Source: Gammaproteobacteria bacterium (GTDB lineage Bacteria; Pseudomonadota; Gammaproteobacteria; Competibacterales; Competibacteraceae). From it: a stretch of DNA of 34,873 bases. Under the pieces are notes generated by a model. The model worked only from the letters and a program-made list of their open reading frames with translations. It did no database searches and had not been told where the DNA came from. This document shows positions 9,411 to 18,339 of the stretch, in pieces. The translations under genes were made by a program, and so were the position numbers. The stretch lies in contig JACKNF010000036.1 of the NCBI GenBank assembly GCA_024234995.1, positions 1-34,873 of the forward strand, given 5' to 3'. The first letter of the stretch is position 1, and every line of letters begins with the position of its first letter.

Positions 9411-9487
9411 GGGCGACCTTGTTTAGCTTCTCCGAAGCGTTATTGTCGTAACACTCATTATATCAATGAGTTGAACAAGGTTCGCCC
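9411..9487 (-). promoter_or_regulatory. Leader stem that can mask the transposase start
   Basis: The 14 bases at 9474-9487 are complementary to 9411-9423 apart from one bulged base. The inner arm ends at the base before the transposase ATG. Inside the loop, 9453-9471 forms a second perfect hairpin (ACTCATT/AATGAGT). A transcript entering from outside the IS would contain both arms and hide the ribosome-binding region; one starting inside the loop would not. The arrangement resembles IS10/IS50 protection against read-through; that function is inferred. Confidence 0.5.
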
Positions 9488-9489
9488 TT

Positions 9490-9507
9490 TTTTATGAATA
9501 ATCCGGG
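9490..9507 (-). repeat. IS1380 right terminal inverted repeat
   Basis: The sequence TTTTATGAATAATCCGGG is the inverted partner of 7869-7886. It lies about 80 bp upstream of the transposase start and immediately abuts the primase remnant. Confidence 0.8.
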
Positions 9508-9855
9508 CTAAATTGGGCGATCCAGGGTTGTCTGGACTGGCAGCGTCATGGACTGCAATCCCCGGTTAAGGTTCAGGCGGCGACGCAGGCTTATCGTGAT
9601 GAAATGGACATCTTCGGTCCGTTCATCCAGGAATGCTGTGTTATCCACAAATTTGCTGAAGTGCGCGCCAATGATTTATGGAACGCCTACAAAACATGGT
9701 GCGCCGAAAACAGCCAGCGCGAGCAAAGTCAGCATAAATTTGGCCGATACCTGACCGGCAAAGGTTGGAGAGCCGAGGGAGCCAAGCCTGTCAAACGCAT
9801 TGGTATTGGTTTGTTAGACAAACACGAAGCCGATCCTACCGAACCTCAGTTCTAA
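9508..9855 (+). pseudogene. 3' end of a plasmid/phage-type DNA primase gene
   Basis: The frame is open from the IS boundary: LNWAIQGCLDWQRHGLQ, then AYRDEMDIFGPFIQECCVI, DLWNAYKTWC, KFGRYLTGKGW and RIGIGLLDKHEAD before the stop. This is the C-terminal part of the P4/D5-type primase-helicase found on phages and plasmids: the end of the ATPase part and the following primase C-terminal DNA-binding domain. About 115 residues remain of a protein normally several hundred residues long. The catalytic part is missing and is not found on the far side of the IS, so the IS insertion was accompanied or followed by a deletion. An ATG at 9604 is open but is internal to the family alignment. Confidence 0.75.
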
Positions 9856-9969
9856 AAGTTATCTTGATTAATATCAATAATACAATTACTTAAATAGAAA
9901 GTTGTTGTTGAGAAGTCAAGGGAGCTAACCCCATCAAATGCGCCGGTATCGATTTACTGGACCTCCACG

Positions 9970-10067
9970 ATGCCGACCTTTACGACCTTTACGACCTTTT
10001 GCCGGAAATTCGGTATACGAGAAACCCCTATGGGGACTTTCCGGGAAAAGGTCGTAAAGGTCGGCAT
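9970..10067. repeat. 21-bp perfect inverted repeat, large hairpin
   Basis: The arms 9970-9990 and 10047-10067 are perfectly complementary over 21 bp, with a loop of about 56 bp. The left arm includes the first of two TTTACGACC units; the second unit (9987-9995) could pair as an alternative register. It lies about 100 bp upstream of the parA start within the duplicated primase tail. A terminator lacks a following T-run. An origin-like or regulatory hairpin is possible. Confidence 0.7.
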
Positions 10068-10123
10068 GGTCGGAAACCGTCGGTGTCAATGAGCGAGACA
10101 ACGCATTTTCTTCACAGGAACAC

Positions 10124-10165
10124 TGTTGCGCATTTGAAAGGTTATTGCATAATAAAGGCGCAACA
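10124..10165 (+). promoter_or_regulatory. parA: Putative parA promoter with flanking operator
   Basis: A -35-like TTGCGC (10126-10131) and a -10-like CATAAT (10148-10153) are 16 bp apart. Perfect inverted octamers, TGTTGCGC (10124-10131) and GCGCAACA (10158-10165), bracket the promoter. P1-type ParA proteins repress their own operon by binding such sites. The parA ATG at 10177 follows AGGGG at 10166-10170, six bases upstream. Confidence 0.55.
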
Positions 10166-10176
10166 AGGGGATTGAT

Positions 10177-11380
10177 ATGACCATTGGGATTAATGAACCT
10201 GCTATCTTCCTGGAGAACTTCGCTCGAGCAGGTAGCCACTATTTGAAGAGCTGCGTAGCATCGCTACCCAGCCTCATTTGAATAAATCGCTGAAGCGATT
10301 TCCTATCCGGGAAGCTGCCGCCATGCTGGGGTTCACTCCCAGTACATTCGGCGGCTTGAAACCGAAGGCAGCGCCCGACGGCCTCCGTTTGGCATTCCTC
10401 CCAAGGATGAGCGCGGCCAACGCTCTACAATCTTGAACGGATCAACGATTACCGCGATCGACTCGGCATCCGTCGTTTGCGCCCAACAGGCAGTCGCGCC
10501 ATTCGTTGCGCGGTCGCCTTTTTAAGGGAGGCTCGGCCAAACAACAACTGCAACGCATCTTGCCCATCGTTGCGCATTGACGGCTTGCGCGTTCTCCTTA
10601 TTGATTTGGATCCACAAGCGTCCTGACCATGTTGCATGGCATCCTGCCGGATATTGATATCCAGCGCGAGGACACCTTGGCGGATGTCCTCGTCTATGAT
10701 CCATCGGATATTCTGCAGCGTAATCCGGGAAACTTATTTCCGGGACTTTGGTTAATTCCGGCCAATCTTGGGTTACAGGATGCGGAAATTAAACTGCTTG
10801 ACCATCGGGAGAATCAGGAAGAATTTCTCGATCTGCTGGCATTTCAGCGGCTGGATTACGGACTTTGCCAGGTAGAGGGCGATTTTGATGTCATCATCAT
10901 CGATTGTCCTCCCAATATGGGATCGTTAACGCTGAACGCCGTCGCGGCGGCCAACGCCATGTTGCTGCTGATCCCTCCACGAGCCGTTGATTTCGGTTCC
11001 GCCGTTCTCTATGCACAGACTATGAGCGCCTTGAAACGCGATCCACGTTTCGCGACCGCTGATTTCTTTCGGGTATTGCTGACTCTGCATAGCGGCTCGG
11101 GCGAAGCCAAGAATACCGAAGCTGCTTTACGTATGCTCTTAAAGGATTATGTGCTGGAACACATCATGCCATTAAGCGTGGAGATCGAACGATCCGCAGC
11201 GGATCTCAGTTCAGTTTACGAGATCCAGCAACCCAAGGGTTCTTATGAAGCCTATCAACGCGCTTTGAGTTATCTCAATGCGTTGAATGGTGAAGTCATT
11301 GATCTTTTCGCCAGGTTTGGAAACAGCAGGCCGAAGAATTACCTGCGAAGGACGTCGATTCCTCTGACGCTACGGGTTAA
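10177..11380 (+). pseudogene. parA: ParA partition ATPase, readable with about eight one-base shifts
   Basis: Translated with corrections, this is a complete P1-type ParA of about 400 residues. An N-terminal HTH region (FPIREAAAMLG, then TFRRLETEG) precedes Walker A (KGGSAKTTT), Walker A' (LLIDLDPQAS) and Walker B (VIIIDCPPN). The uninterrupted frame given from 10629 lacks the Walker A part. The breaks are at about 10245, 10349, 10425, 10519-10523, 10539-10541, 10575, 10624 and 11316. Seven of these are explained by one missing base in a run, for example AAAA to AAA inside Walker A. After correcting the last one the protein ends at 11380, 11 bases before parB. Either assembly error or decay; the protein sequence itself is well conserved. 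Confidence 0.85.
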
Positions 11381-11391
11381 TCAGGTCGCTT

Positions 11392-12454
11392 ATGAACGAG
11401 ATCAAAGACCAACGTCGCCGCGATAATGCCGAGGCTTACGCGGTGGGCAGGTTAGGGCGTAATCGACAATCCGCCATGGTCAAGGCGCTGCAGAACATGG
11501 AACGCGCCGCCGATACCGATGCAACCGTTTCACGTGAAACGGTTGTCATGGATCCGGTAACGACCGATCCCCTGAGCGTCCAGCGCTCTATCCCACCAAA
11601 GGGCAACGTTTTGTTGATCCTGAAGTCTGCCGACCTGGCGTTGGGCCGACCGGCCCGATTCGGAAACGCCTCATTTGGATGAGTTGGCGCAATCCCTGGA
11701 ACGGATGGGCAAGTCGCTCCCGCCATTGTGCGTCCGGTTCGGGATCCTGATCACCCGGCAATCCGTTGCGAGATTATTGCCGGTTATGTGCGCTGGAAAG
11801 CCGCCTTGCAGGCACAACGGCAGCTATTAGTGGATATCCGCCCGACCTTGGCGATCGAGAGGCATTTTCGATCATGGTCGTTGAGAACGATTTGCGGCGC
11901 GGCCTTCCGATTACACCCAAGCGAAACGGTATCAGCGCGTCCTGGACGAGAACTTGTTTACCTCCAAGGGTGAACTGGCTGAAGCGATGGGTTTGAGTCA
12001 TGCGCAACTCTCCAAATATCTGGGGTTTGCCAAGTTGCCCGCCGAGGTGGTGATGGCCTGCCGGGACATTGCTGCTCTCCCTCTGACGACCGGTTATCTA
12101 CTGGGCAGTCTGTGTGCAAAGGGTTTTCAGGATCAAGTGATGCGGTTGTTACCCCGGATTGAATCGGGCGACATTGCCGGACGGCAACTGGAAGAACTGG
12201 CGGTTGATCCCCGTCAGTTAGAGCGATGGCTGCCTCGCCCGATGGCTAGTGGAGCGGATGAGACTCCGCCAAGGGGTAAATCGGAACTCCGTAATTTCGT
12301 TTCGTCGTCGGGAAGGCCGCTATTCAAGGTCAATATTTCTCAACGGCAGGCATCGGTATCGTTTGCAGGGCCTTCTCGATGGTTGCTGGAAAATGAGCAA
12401 TTTCTCGAACGTTTGCGGGCAATGGTCGAAGCAGAGTCTCCTGAAGGCGACTGA
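11392..12454 (+). pseudogene. parB: ParB partition protein, several one-base shifts
   Basis: The intact 5' part (11392 to about 11620) and 3' part (11954-12454) are joined by a middle section that needs about five one-base insertions, for example GGGG at about 11710, GG at about 11839 and TTT at about 11911. The corrected protein has the ParB/Srx-like region (LAQSLERMGQVAPAIVR, EIIAGYVRWKAAL, MVVENDLRRGLSDY) followed by the HTH SKGELAEAMGLSHAQLSKYLG. ParB binds a centromere and, with ParA, segregates a low-copy replicon. A perfect parS-type palindrome is embedded in its early codons and three 40-bp repeats follow its stop. Length about 350 residues is normal. Confidence 0.85.
11522..11545. 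promoter_or_regulatory. parS: parS-type palindrome inside parB
   Basis: The 24-bp sequence is a perfect palindrome centred on GTTTCACGTGAAAC, the core of the conserved bacterial chromosomal parS. It encodes the residues TVSRETV of the ParB-like protein. The extra five bases on each side continue the symmetry, which the coding sequence alone would not require. It is probably a ParB-binding centromere. Confidence 0.75.
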
Positions 12455-12455
12455 G

Positions 12456-12571
12456 GGTATTTTCCGTGCGGAAAATGGAGACTGCGGTGACCGATGGGAT
12501 TTTCCGTGCGGAAAATGGAGACTGCGGTGACCGATGGGATTTTCCGTGCGGAAAATGGAGGCCGCAGTCTC
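12456..12571 (+). repeat. Three 40-bp direct repeats after parB, putative centromere
   Basis: The palindromic core ATTTTCCG-TG-CGGAAAAT occurs three times at exactly 40-bp spacing (TTTCCG starting at 12461, 12501 and 12541). The 22 bp between the cores are nearly identical in the first two intervals. The third copy ends with CCGCAGTCTC (12562-12571), an inverted copy of GAGACTGCGG at 12518-12527. Position directly behind parB is typical of plasmid partition sites; transcription-terminator or iteron roles are alternatives. Confidence 0.75.
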
Positions 12572-12660
12572 ATGGCGCGCTATGTGGACGATTGTGGCTA
12601 CGCCTCTTACATGTTGTGCTACCCCCCGTGGATTCCTGACTGCGGAGAGATCAACCCTTA

Positions 12661-13341
12661 ATGTGTGGCCGGTTCATTCAATGCACATCCGGTGATCGGC
12701 TGGCTGAACGGTTCCATCTGCCGGCGATCCCGGCCCTGATGCCCCGTTATAACGTCGCGCCCAGCCAACCCGTCCTGGCCATTCGCATGACGGAACTGGG
12801 CCAACGGGAAGCCGTGGCGTTGCGCTGGGGCTTTGTACCGGCCTGGTCGCCGGAACCGCGTACCCCGTATAGCACGATCAACGCCCGCGCTGAGACGGTG
12901 GCCGACAAGCCGACCTATCGTCAGGCATTCCGGCAACGGCGCTGTTTGATCCCGGCCGATGGGTTCTACGAATGGCGCAAAGAGGGGTCGCGTAAACAGC
13001 CGTATTGCATCGCCCCGGCGGATGGTGCGCCGCTGGCCTTTGCGGGGTTGTGGGAACACTGGGAACGCGACGGGCAAGTGGTGGAGTCCTGCACGATCCT
13101 GGTCACCCAAGCCAATGCGTTGATCGCCCCGATTCATGACCGGATGCCGGTGATTCTCACGCCCGAGAATGAAGCCCGCTGGCTGGATCCAATGCTGACC
13201 GATCTTGCTGTCCTGAAACCGCTGTTGGTTCCTTGTCCGGTTGAACGGTTGCGTATCTGGCCGGTGAGCACCGCCGTCAACGCGCCCGGCCATGGCGGAC
13301 CGGAATTGATGGCGCCGTTGAATGCCGGTTTCGACCTTTGA
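12661..13341 (+). CDS. yedK: SOS response-associated peptidase (SRAP/HMCES, YedK)
   Basis: The 226-residue product is a full-length SRAP protein. These proteins crosslink abasic sites in single-stranded DNA through the exposed N-terminal cysteine and thereby protect replication forks. The key residues are present: Cys2 in MCGRF, Asn74 in INARAETV, Glu104 in GFYEW and His159 in IHDRMPVIL. RYNVAPSQ and the LRWGFVPAW strand match the family. The start is fixed because Cys must follow Met. GGAGAG lies about 12 bases upstream. Other copies of the family occur on plasmids and phages. Its place between the partition genes and the defence-like operon suggests cargo, not operon partnership. Confidence 0.95.
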   Translation: MCGRFIQCTSGDRLAERFHLPAIPALMPRYNVAPSQPVLAIRMTELGQREAVALRWGFVPAWSPEPRTPYSTINARAETVADKPTYRQAFRQRRCLIPADGFYEWRKEGSRKQPYCIAPADGAPLAFAGLWEHWERDGQVVESCTILVTQANALIAPIHDRMPVILTPENEARWLDPMLTDLAVLKPLLVPCPVERLRIWPVSTAVNAPGHGGPELMAPLNAGFDL

Positions 13342-13588
13342 GCCGCCGAGCTTCCCCGTGCGGGCCGTTTCAGACGCGATCTATCCTTTCAATTCGTGTG
13401 CTACTTTCCTGAAAATCGTGTTGACGAGTTCGTCTACCACTGAACCCCGTAAAAAGGCAGTTTTTGTTATTTCATGATTACACTATATTAATCATTCAGT
13501 TATATCTTGTCCTTTTCGTTCTCACCTGCCATAATCATTAAGCGAAATCGAAAAGATGCTTGATCCGCCATGACCCCATCCTGATCCC
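13342..13588. promoter_or_regulatory. AT-rich upstream region of the defence-like operon
   Basis: This gap holds no gene. The stretch 13450-13550 is AT-rich. A weak promoter candidate is TTGTTA near 13465 followed after 16 bp by TATTAA. No strong ribosome-binding site precedes ATG 13589; a short frame starting at 13556 (ATGCTTGAT) ends after five codons and repeats the start of the next gene. Confidence 0.35.
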
Positions 13589-16500
13589 ATGCTTGACTTC
13601 ACGGCATCCCCGGCGATAGTCCGCGCTGTCGTGGAAGGCGAACGGCTCTCTCTGGGCCATCAGGCGAACCCGAGCTTTGCCACCGAGCTGGCGCAAATTG
13701 ATCCCTTGCCTCATCAGCGGCTGGCGGTCTATCAGCACCTGCTGCCGCAAACCCGGTTACGTTTTCTATTGGCCGATGATGCCGGGGCCGGTAAAACCAT
13801 CATGGCCGGGCTGTACATCCGCGAACTGTTATCGCGACGCTTGATTCGGCGGGTGTTGATCGTGCCGCCTGCCGGTCTGGTCGGGAACTGGCAACGCGAA
13901 CTGCAAACCTTATTCAGCCTGACCTTTACCCTTGTCAGCGGCGCTGACGCGAAGGCCGCCAATCCCTTTGTCGGCGTTACCGGCGATCGAGTGATCGTCA
14001 GTCTGGATACCTTGACCGGGCGGGTGTTTGGCCGGTTGCGAGAGGAAGCGACCGAACCTTATGATCTGGTGATTTTTGATGAGGCGCATAAGTTGGCGGC
14101 GGATCGCAATACTGATTTCAGCGTCCGCCGCACGGATCGCTACAAACTGGCCGAAGCTTTGGCGGGCGTTCCCGGCCTGGAGGCGAGCTGGACCTTGCCG
14201 TGGCGAACCCATCACCTGCTCCTGCTGACCGCAACCCCGCACATGGGCAAGGATTATCCCTGGTTCGCCTTGTGGCGCTTGCTGGACCCGTGGGTATTCA
14301 CCACGCCCCGCGCCTTGGCGGAATATCCGATTCCGCAACGCGCCCGCCATTTTCTGCGTCGGGTCAAGGAAGAAATGCTGACTCTCGACGGTCGCCCGCT
14401 CTATCCCACCCGAATCGCCGATACCTTGGACTATGCCCTGCAACAAGGCGCGATCAGCGAACAAGCCCTGTATGACCAGACGACTGACTATCTGGAAAAC
14501 ATCTATAACTGCGCCCAACTGCTGAATCGGTCCGCGGCCAAGTTGGCGATGAGCGTGTTCCAGCGACGTTTGGCCAGTTCAACCTGGGCCTTGTTGCGAT
14601 CTTTTGAGCGGCGGCTGGAGAAATTGACAGCGTTGATTGCCGACGTGCGCCAAGGTCAGTTGAGCATGGTGCAATTGACCTTGTTGCAACAGAATTTGGA
14701 TGCGCTGGCGAACGATCCCTTCGATGACCGCACCGCCGATGAAGAACAGGGTGGCGATGGAGTGGAAGAGAACGAACCGGCGGAGGATCGGCTGTTACAG
14801 AGCGTGATCGCCGATTCGCTGGCCGATTTGGAGATTGAGCGGGCGCGGGTGGCGGAATTGCTGGACTTGGCCCGGCAGGTCTATGCCCAGGGCGACGAGG
14901 CTAAATTCGTGCGCTTGCGCGAAGTCTTGCGCGATGCGCGGTATGTCGGCGAGAAATTCCTGATTTTCACCGAACACCGCGACACGCTGGAATTTTTGGT
15001 GAGTCGCCTGGACGGGTTGGGCTATGCCGGTCAGACTGCCCAGATTCATGGCGGGATGGACTACCGCGAGCGGGAGCAGCAAGTGGAGGTGTTTCGTCGG
15101 CCACTGACGGAAGGCGGGGCGCGGTTCCTGATTTGCACGGATGCGGCGGGCGAAGGGATCAATCTGCAATTCTGCTGGTTGATGTTCAACTACGATATCC
15201 CCTGGAATCCGGCGCGTTTGGAACAGCGCATGGGCCGCATTCACCGTTACGGGCAACGCCATGATCCGGTGCAAATCTTCAATCTGGTCGCGACGACGAC
15301 CCGTGAAGGCCGGGTGTTGAAAACGCTGTTGGACAAGTTGGAGAAGATTCGTCTCGAACTGGGATCGGACAAGGTGTATGACGTGATCGGGCGGTTGTTC
15401 GAGAACGTGTCGATCAAGCAGTATATGGAACGGGTCATGGAAGGCGAAAACCCGGATGCAGTGGCCGCAGAATTGGGCGGGCGTTTGACGGTAGAACAGC
15501 TCAAAGCCTTTAACGTCCGGGAGCAGACGTTCTATGGCGCGGGCGGCGACGTCGCCCAGTGCTTGCCGGCGGTGCAAACCGCCTTGCAACAGGAAGCCTA
15601 CGCCCGGTTGTTGCCCGGCTATGTGCGGCAGTATCTGGCGCAAAGCGCCCCGTTACTCGGCTTGCAGTTGAGCGGCGACCTGGATGGCCTGTTTACGATT
15701 CGCCCTGCGCCGGGGACGGTCGCGCATCCGGTGCTGGCCTGGCTGGATACCTATCCCCCGGAATTGCATCACCGCTTGACGGTGCGGCGACCTACGGCGA
15801 AAGATGCGGCGCTGTGGTTGCATCCGGGCGAATCACTCTTTGAACAATGGCGGGCGCAGGTGCGGCAAACGCTCGGCGCAGCCGCCTTGCGCGGCGCCCG
15901 GTTTACTGATGCCCGCGCTGAACAGCCGTATGTGCTGCATATCGCGGTCTTGACCGTTCTCCGCCGGGCCGATCCAGCGGGTTGGGCGGAACTGGCCCGC
16001 CCGGAGCTGTTGGAATGTCGGTTAGTCGCAGTTAAAGAATCGGCGGACGGCGGGTATGAAACCGTACCGGTAGAAACCCTGCTGTTGTTGCAACCCGCGG
16101 ACGGCTTGCCCGCGAATGCCCAAAAGTTGGCCTTGCAGGCCAGTACCGGGCTGAACGTGACCGAACACTGGTTGCAGGAACAGGAAGGGCAACGCTGGGC
16201 GGAGATGTGGCGCGAATCCCGCCGCACCCGGTTGGCAGAGTCGGAGCGGTTTATTCAACAAGGTTTCGCGTTTCAGGAAGCGGAATTAGCATTGATCCGC
16301 AGTGAATTGAAGAAGAAAGCCGATGCCGGTAACCAGCGCGCCGAACGGGAAATGGCGAATGTCAAACAGCAGCAGAAAGCGTTGGCGGGGCGTCGGGAGC
16401 GAGCCTTGACGGTGTTGCGGCGCGAGCCGGAATTAATTGCGCCCGGTGCGGTGGAGTTCATGGCTCACGCCTTGGTCACGCCGCCCCAGGATACGACAGC

Positions 16501-16921
16501 CCATCGTCAATTCGCCGCCGATGTGGAACGGATCGCGATGGAGTGGGTGCAGGCCGTGGAAGAAGCGGCCGGGGCGCGAGTGGAATGGGTGCATACGCCA
16601 CCCTTGGCGCGCGCGGCGGGTTTGCCGGATCATCCCGGCTTTGATCTGCTGTCCCATCGCCCCGATGGAACCCGCCGCCATATTGAAGTGAAAGGCCGGA
16701 CGGGATGGGGCGGCGTGGAAATGACGGAAAACGAGTTTGGCCGCGCCTGCATTTTGGGTGATACCTATTGGCTGTATGCGGTGTTTCAGTGTGAGACCGG
16801 GCGTCCGCAATTGCACCGGATACAAAATCCTTTTGCCGCCTTGCTGGCCCGTCAGCAAAGTGGCGTGTTGTTCAGCGCCGCCGCTATTCGCGCCGCGACG
16901 ACCGAGAATCCAATTCCATGA
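13589..16921 (+). CDS. SNF2-like helicase with C-terminal DUF3883
   Basis: This 1110-residue protein has a superfamily-2 motor: Walker A DDAGAGKT (about residue 62), DEAHK (about 163), LTATPH (about 212), then AAGEGINLQ (about 519) and RMGRIHRYGQ (about 545). A coiled, charged stretch lies at about 890-960. The last 100 residues match DUF3883, with FDLLSHRPDG...HIEVKGRTGWGG (about 1017-1035). The D...ExK spacing suggests a PD-(D/E)XK-like nuclease fold, so this may be the effector of the operon. Helicases of this build accompany modification-type defence modules such as DISARM-like ones. The stop overlaps the next start (ATGA). The frame is fully intact over 3.3 kb. Confidence 0.9.
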   Translation: MLDFTASPAIVRAVVEGERLSLGHQANPSFATELAQIDPLPHQRLAVYQHLLPQTRLRFLLADDAGAGKTIMAGLYIRELLSRRLIRRVLIVPPAGLVGNWQRELQTLFSLTFTLVSGADAKAANPFVGVTGDRVIVSLDTLTGRVFGRLREEATEPYDLVIFDEAHKLAADRNTDFSVRRTDRYKLAEALAGVPGLEASWTLPWRTHHLLLLTATPHMGKDYPWFALWRLLDPWVFTTPRALAEYPIPQRARHFLRRVKEEMLTLDGRPLYPTRIADTLDYALQQGAISEQALYDQTTDYLENIYNCAQLLNRSAAKLAMSVFQRRLASSTWALLRSFERRLEKLTALIADVRQGQLSMVQLTLLQQNLDALANDPFDDRTADEEQGGDGVEENEPAEDRLLQSVIADSLADLEIERARVAELLDLARQVYAQGDEAKFVRLREVLRDARYVGEKFLIFTEHRDTLEFLVSRLDGLGYAGQTAQIHGGMDYREREQQVEVFRRPLTEGGARFLICTDAAGEGINLQFCWLMFNYDIPWNPARLEQRMGRIHRYGQRHDPVQIFNLVATTTREGRVLKTLLDKLEKIRLELGSDKVYDVIGRLFENVSIKQYMERVMEGENPDAVAAELGGRLTVEQLKAFNVREQTFYGAGGDVAQCLPAVQTALQQEAYARLLPGYVRQYLAQSAPLLGLQLSGDLDGLFTIRPAPGTVAHPVLAWLDTYPPELHHRLTVRRPTAKDAALWLHPGESLFEQWRAQVRQTLGAAALRGARFTDARAEQPYVLHIAVLTVLRRADPAGWAELARPELLECRLVAVKESADGGYETVPVETLLLLQPADGLPANAQKLALQASTGLNVTEHWLQEQEGQRWAEMWRESRRTRLAESERFIQQGFAFQEAELALIRSELKKKADAGNQRAEREMANVKQQQKALAGRRERALTVLRREPELIAPGAVEFMAHALVTPPQDTTAHRQFAADVERIAMEWVQAVEEAAGARVEWVHTPPLARAAGLPDHPGFDLLSHRPDGTRRHIEVKGRTGWGGVEMTENEFGRACILGDTYWLYAVFQCETGRPQLHRIQNPFAALLARQQSGVLFSAAAIRAATTENPIP

Positions 16922-18339
16922 CTGACCGCCGTTTGATCGAAAGTGCTTTTCCGTTGAAACAGACTTCGCTGGATGCCGTGCATGAGAAAAACGTGCGGCA
17001 TGGGCATATTTCGACCCTGCATATCTGGCCGGCGCGACGGCCACTAGCCGCTTGTCGGGCGGCGTTGCTGGCGACTCTGTTACCCGACCCGGAAACGCCC
17101 GCCGAACGGCAAGCGATGTGTGAGTTGATCGGCGGCACGGTGCAAAAAACGATCAAGAAGGGCAAGGACGGCAACGATTCCGTGGTTGAGGAGACGGTCG
17201 GCGGGGTTTTGCATTGGGGCCGGGAACGGGAGAACGCGGCCGTGCTGGACGATTTGCGCGGGCGGATTCGGGCGGCATTTGGCGGGGAAGCGCCGAAGGT
17301 GTTGGACCCGTTCGCCGGGGGCGGGGCGATTCCTTTGGAGGCGATGCGATTAGGGTGTGAAGTCACGGCGGCGGATATTAACCCGGTGGCGTGGTTCATT
17401 CTGAAATGTACGCTGGAGTATCCGCAAAAGCTGGCGGGACAGACACGCCCGTTGCCCGATTTCATTCTCAATGACCGCGAGTTTATGGCGGGGTTTTTCA
17501 AGGCGCAGGGCTTGGGCAAGAAAGAGCTTGAGCGGGCTTTGGAAGATTTGGGCCATCGCCAATCGCAACAGACGTTGGCTTATTTGGATTTGGGGAAGGC
17601 GACGCTGGAGGCGGATTTGGCCTGGCACGTCCGGGCGTGGGGGCAGTGGGTATTAGCGCAGGCGCGGCGGGAGTTGGGGCGGTTTTATCCGACCTACGCC
17701 GATTTTGAGCCATTGAAACCGGGCCATATTCATTACGAAAAGCGCCCGATGCAGTTAGCGCCGTTGACCGAGGACGGGTTGCCGGATATGGCGGCGCTGA
17801 ATGCCGAGTTTGCGCCGACGTACCTGAAGGATGAGAAATATCCGCGCTGGGTGGCGAAACCGACAGTAGCGTATTTGTGGGCGCGGACGGTGACGTGTAA
17901 AAACTCGGCGTGTCGGGCGACCGTGCCGTTGCTGAAAACCCGCTGGCTGGCAAAAAAGGACAACAAGCGGGTGCTGTTGACGATGGAGCCAAGCGTTGAT
18001 CGTCAATGCGTTCAGTTCGGGATTGATCGCCATGTTCCGGTCGGTGGCAAAACACCCGCAGAAAAGAAGGCGCACGATCAAACGATTGGCGCGGGGACGA
18101 TGAGCCGCAGTGGGGCAAAATGTCCGTGCTGCGGGACGTTGATGACGATGGAGGATATTCGGTTTGAAGGGCGCGGCGGGCGCTTGGGTGCGGTCATGAC
18201 GGCGGTGGTGGTGGACGGGCAGAAGGGTAAGGAATATCGCTTGCCCACACCGCATGAAATCGCAATGGCGGAAGCGGCGGGCGCGGAAATTGAGCGGGTT
18301 TTTAAGGATGTGCCGTTTGGGTTGCCGGAGGAGCCGATT

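Larger units (their letters stand above)
7869..9507 (-). mobile_element. IS1380-family insertion sequence, complete ends
   Basis: The element is 1639 bp long, a normal size for IS1380. It is bounded by 18-bp imperfect terminal inverted repeats at 7869-7886 and 9490-9507 (15 of 18 positions match). One transposase gene fills it, on the minus strand. The flanking bases are GTAA on the left and CTAA on the right, so a 4-bp target duplication is possible but imperfect. The right flank is the 3' end of a plasmid/phage primase gene. Confidence 0.85.
9921..10175 (+). pseudogene. Second copy of a primase C-terminal tail
   Basis: An open frame without a start codon encodes GANPIKCAGIDLLDLHDAD, then a repeated DLYDLYDL, and RKPSVSMSET near the end. 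The first part parallels the end of the primase remnant just upstream (GAKPVKRIGIGLLDKHEAD), so it is a duplicated or alternative C-terminal tail of the same family. An in-frame stop just upstream (TGA near 9908) cuts it off from that gene. It ends two bases before parA. Confidence 0.6.

Noticed and set aside
9411..9487. The IS1380 leader stem as a plus-strand terminator
   Set aside because: It is followed by six T on the plus strand, but the loop is about 50 bases and there is no plus-strand gene ending there; a transposase leader fits better.
10629..11426. ParA as an intact 265-aa gene
   Set aside because: This frame lacks the Walker A motif, which is found upstream in other frames, and its last 16 codons run into parB after a shift at about 11316.
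12456..12571. Three regular repeats as a CRISPR array
   Set aside because: The segments between the repeats are the same, not unique spacers, and no cas gene is near.
12658..13293. A 211-aa minus-strand reading frame
   Set aside because: It is antisense to yedK, whose catalytic residues are all present.
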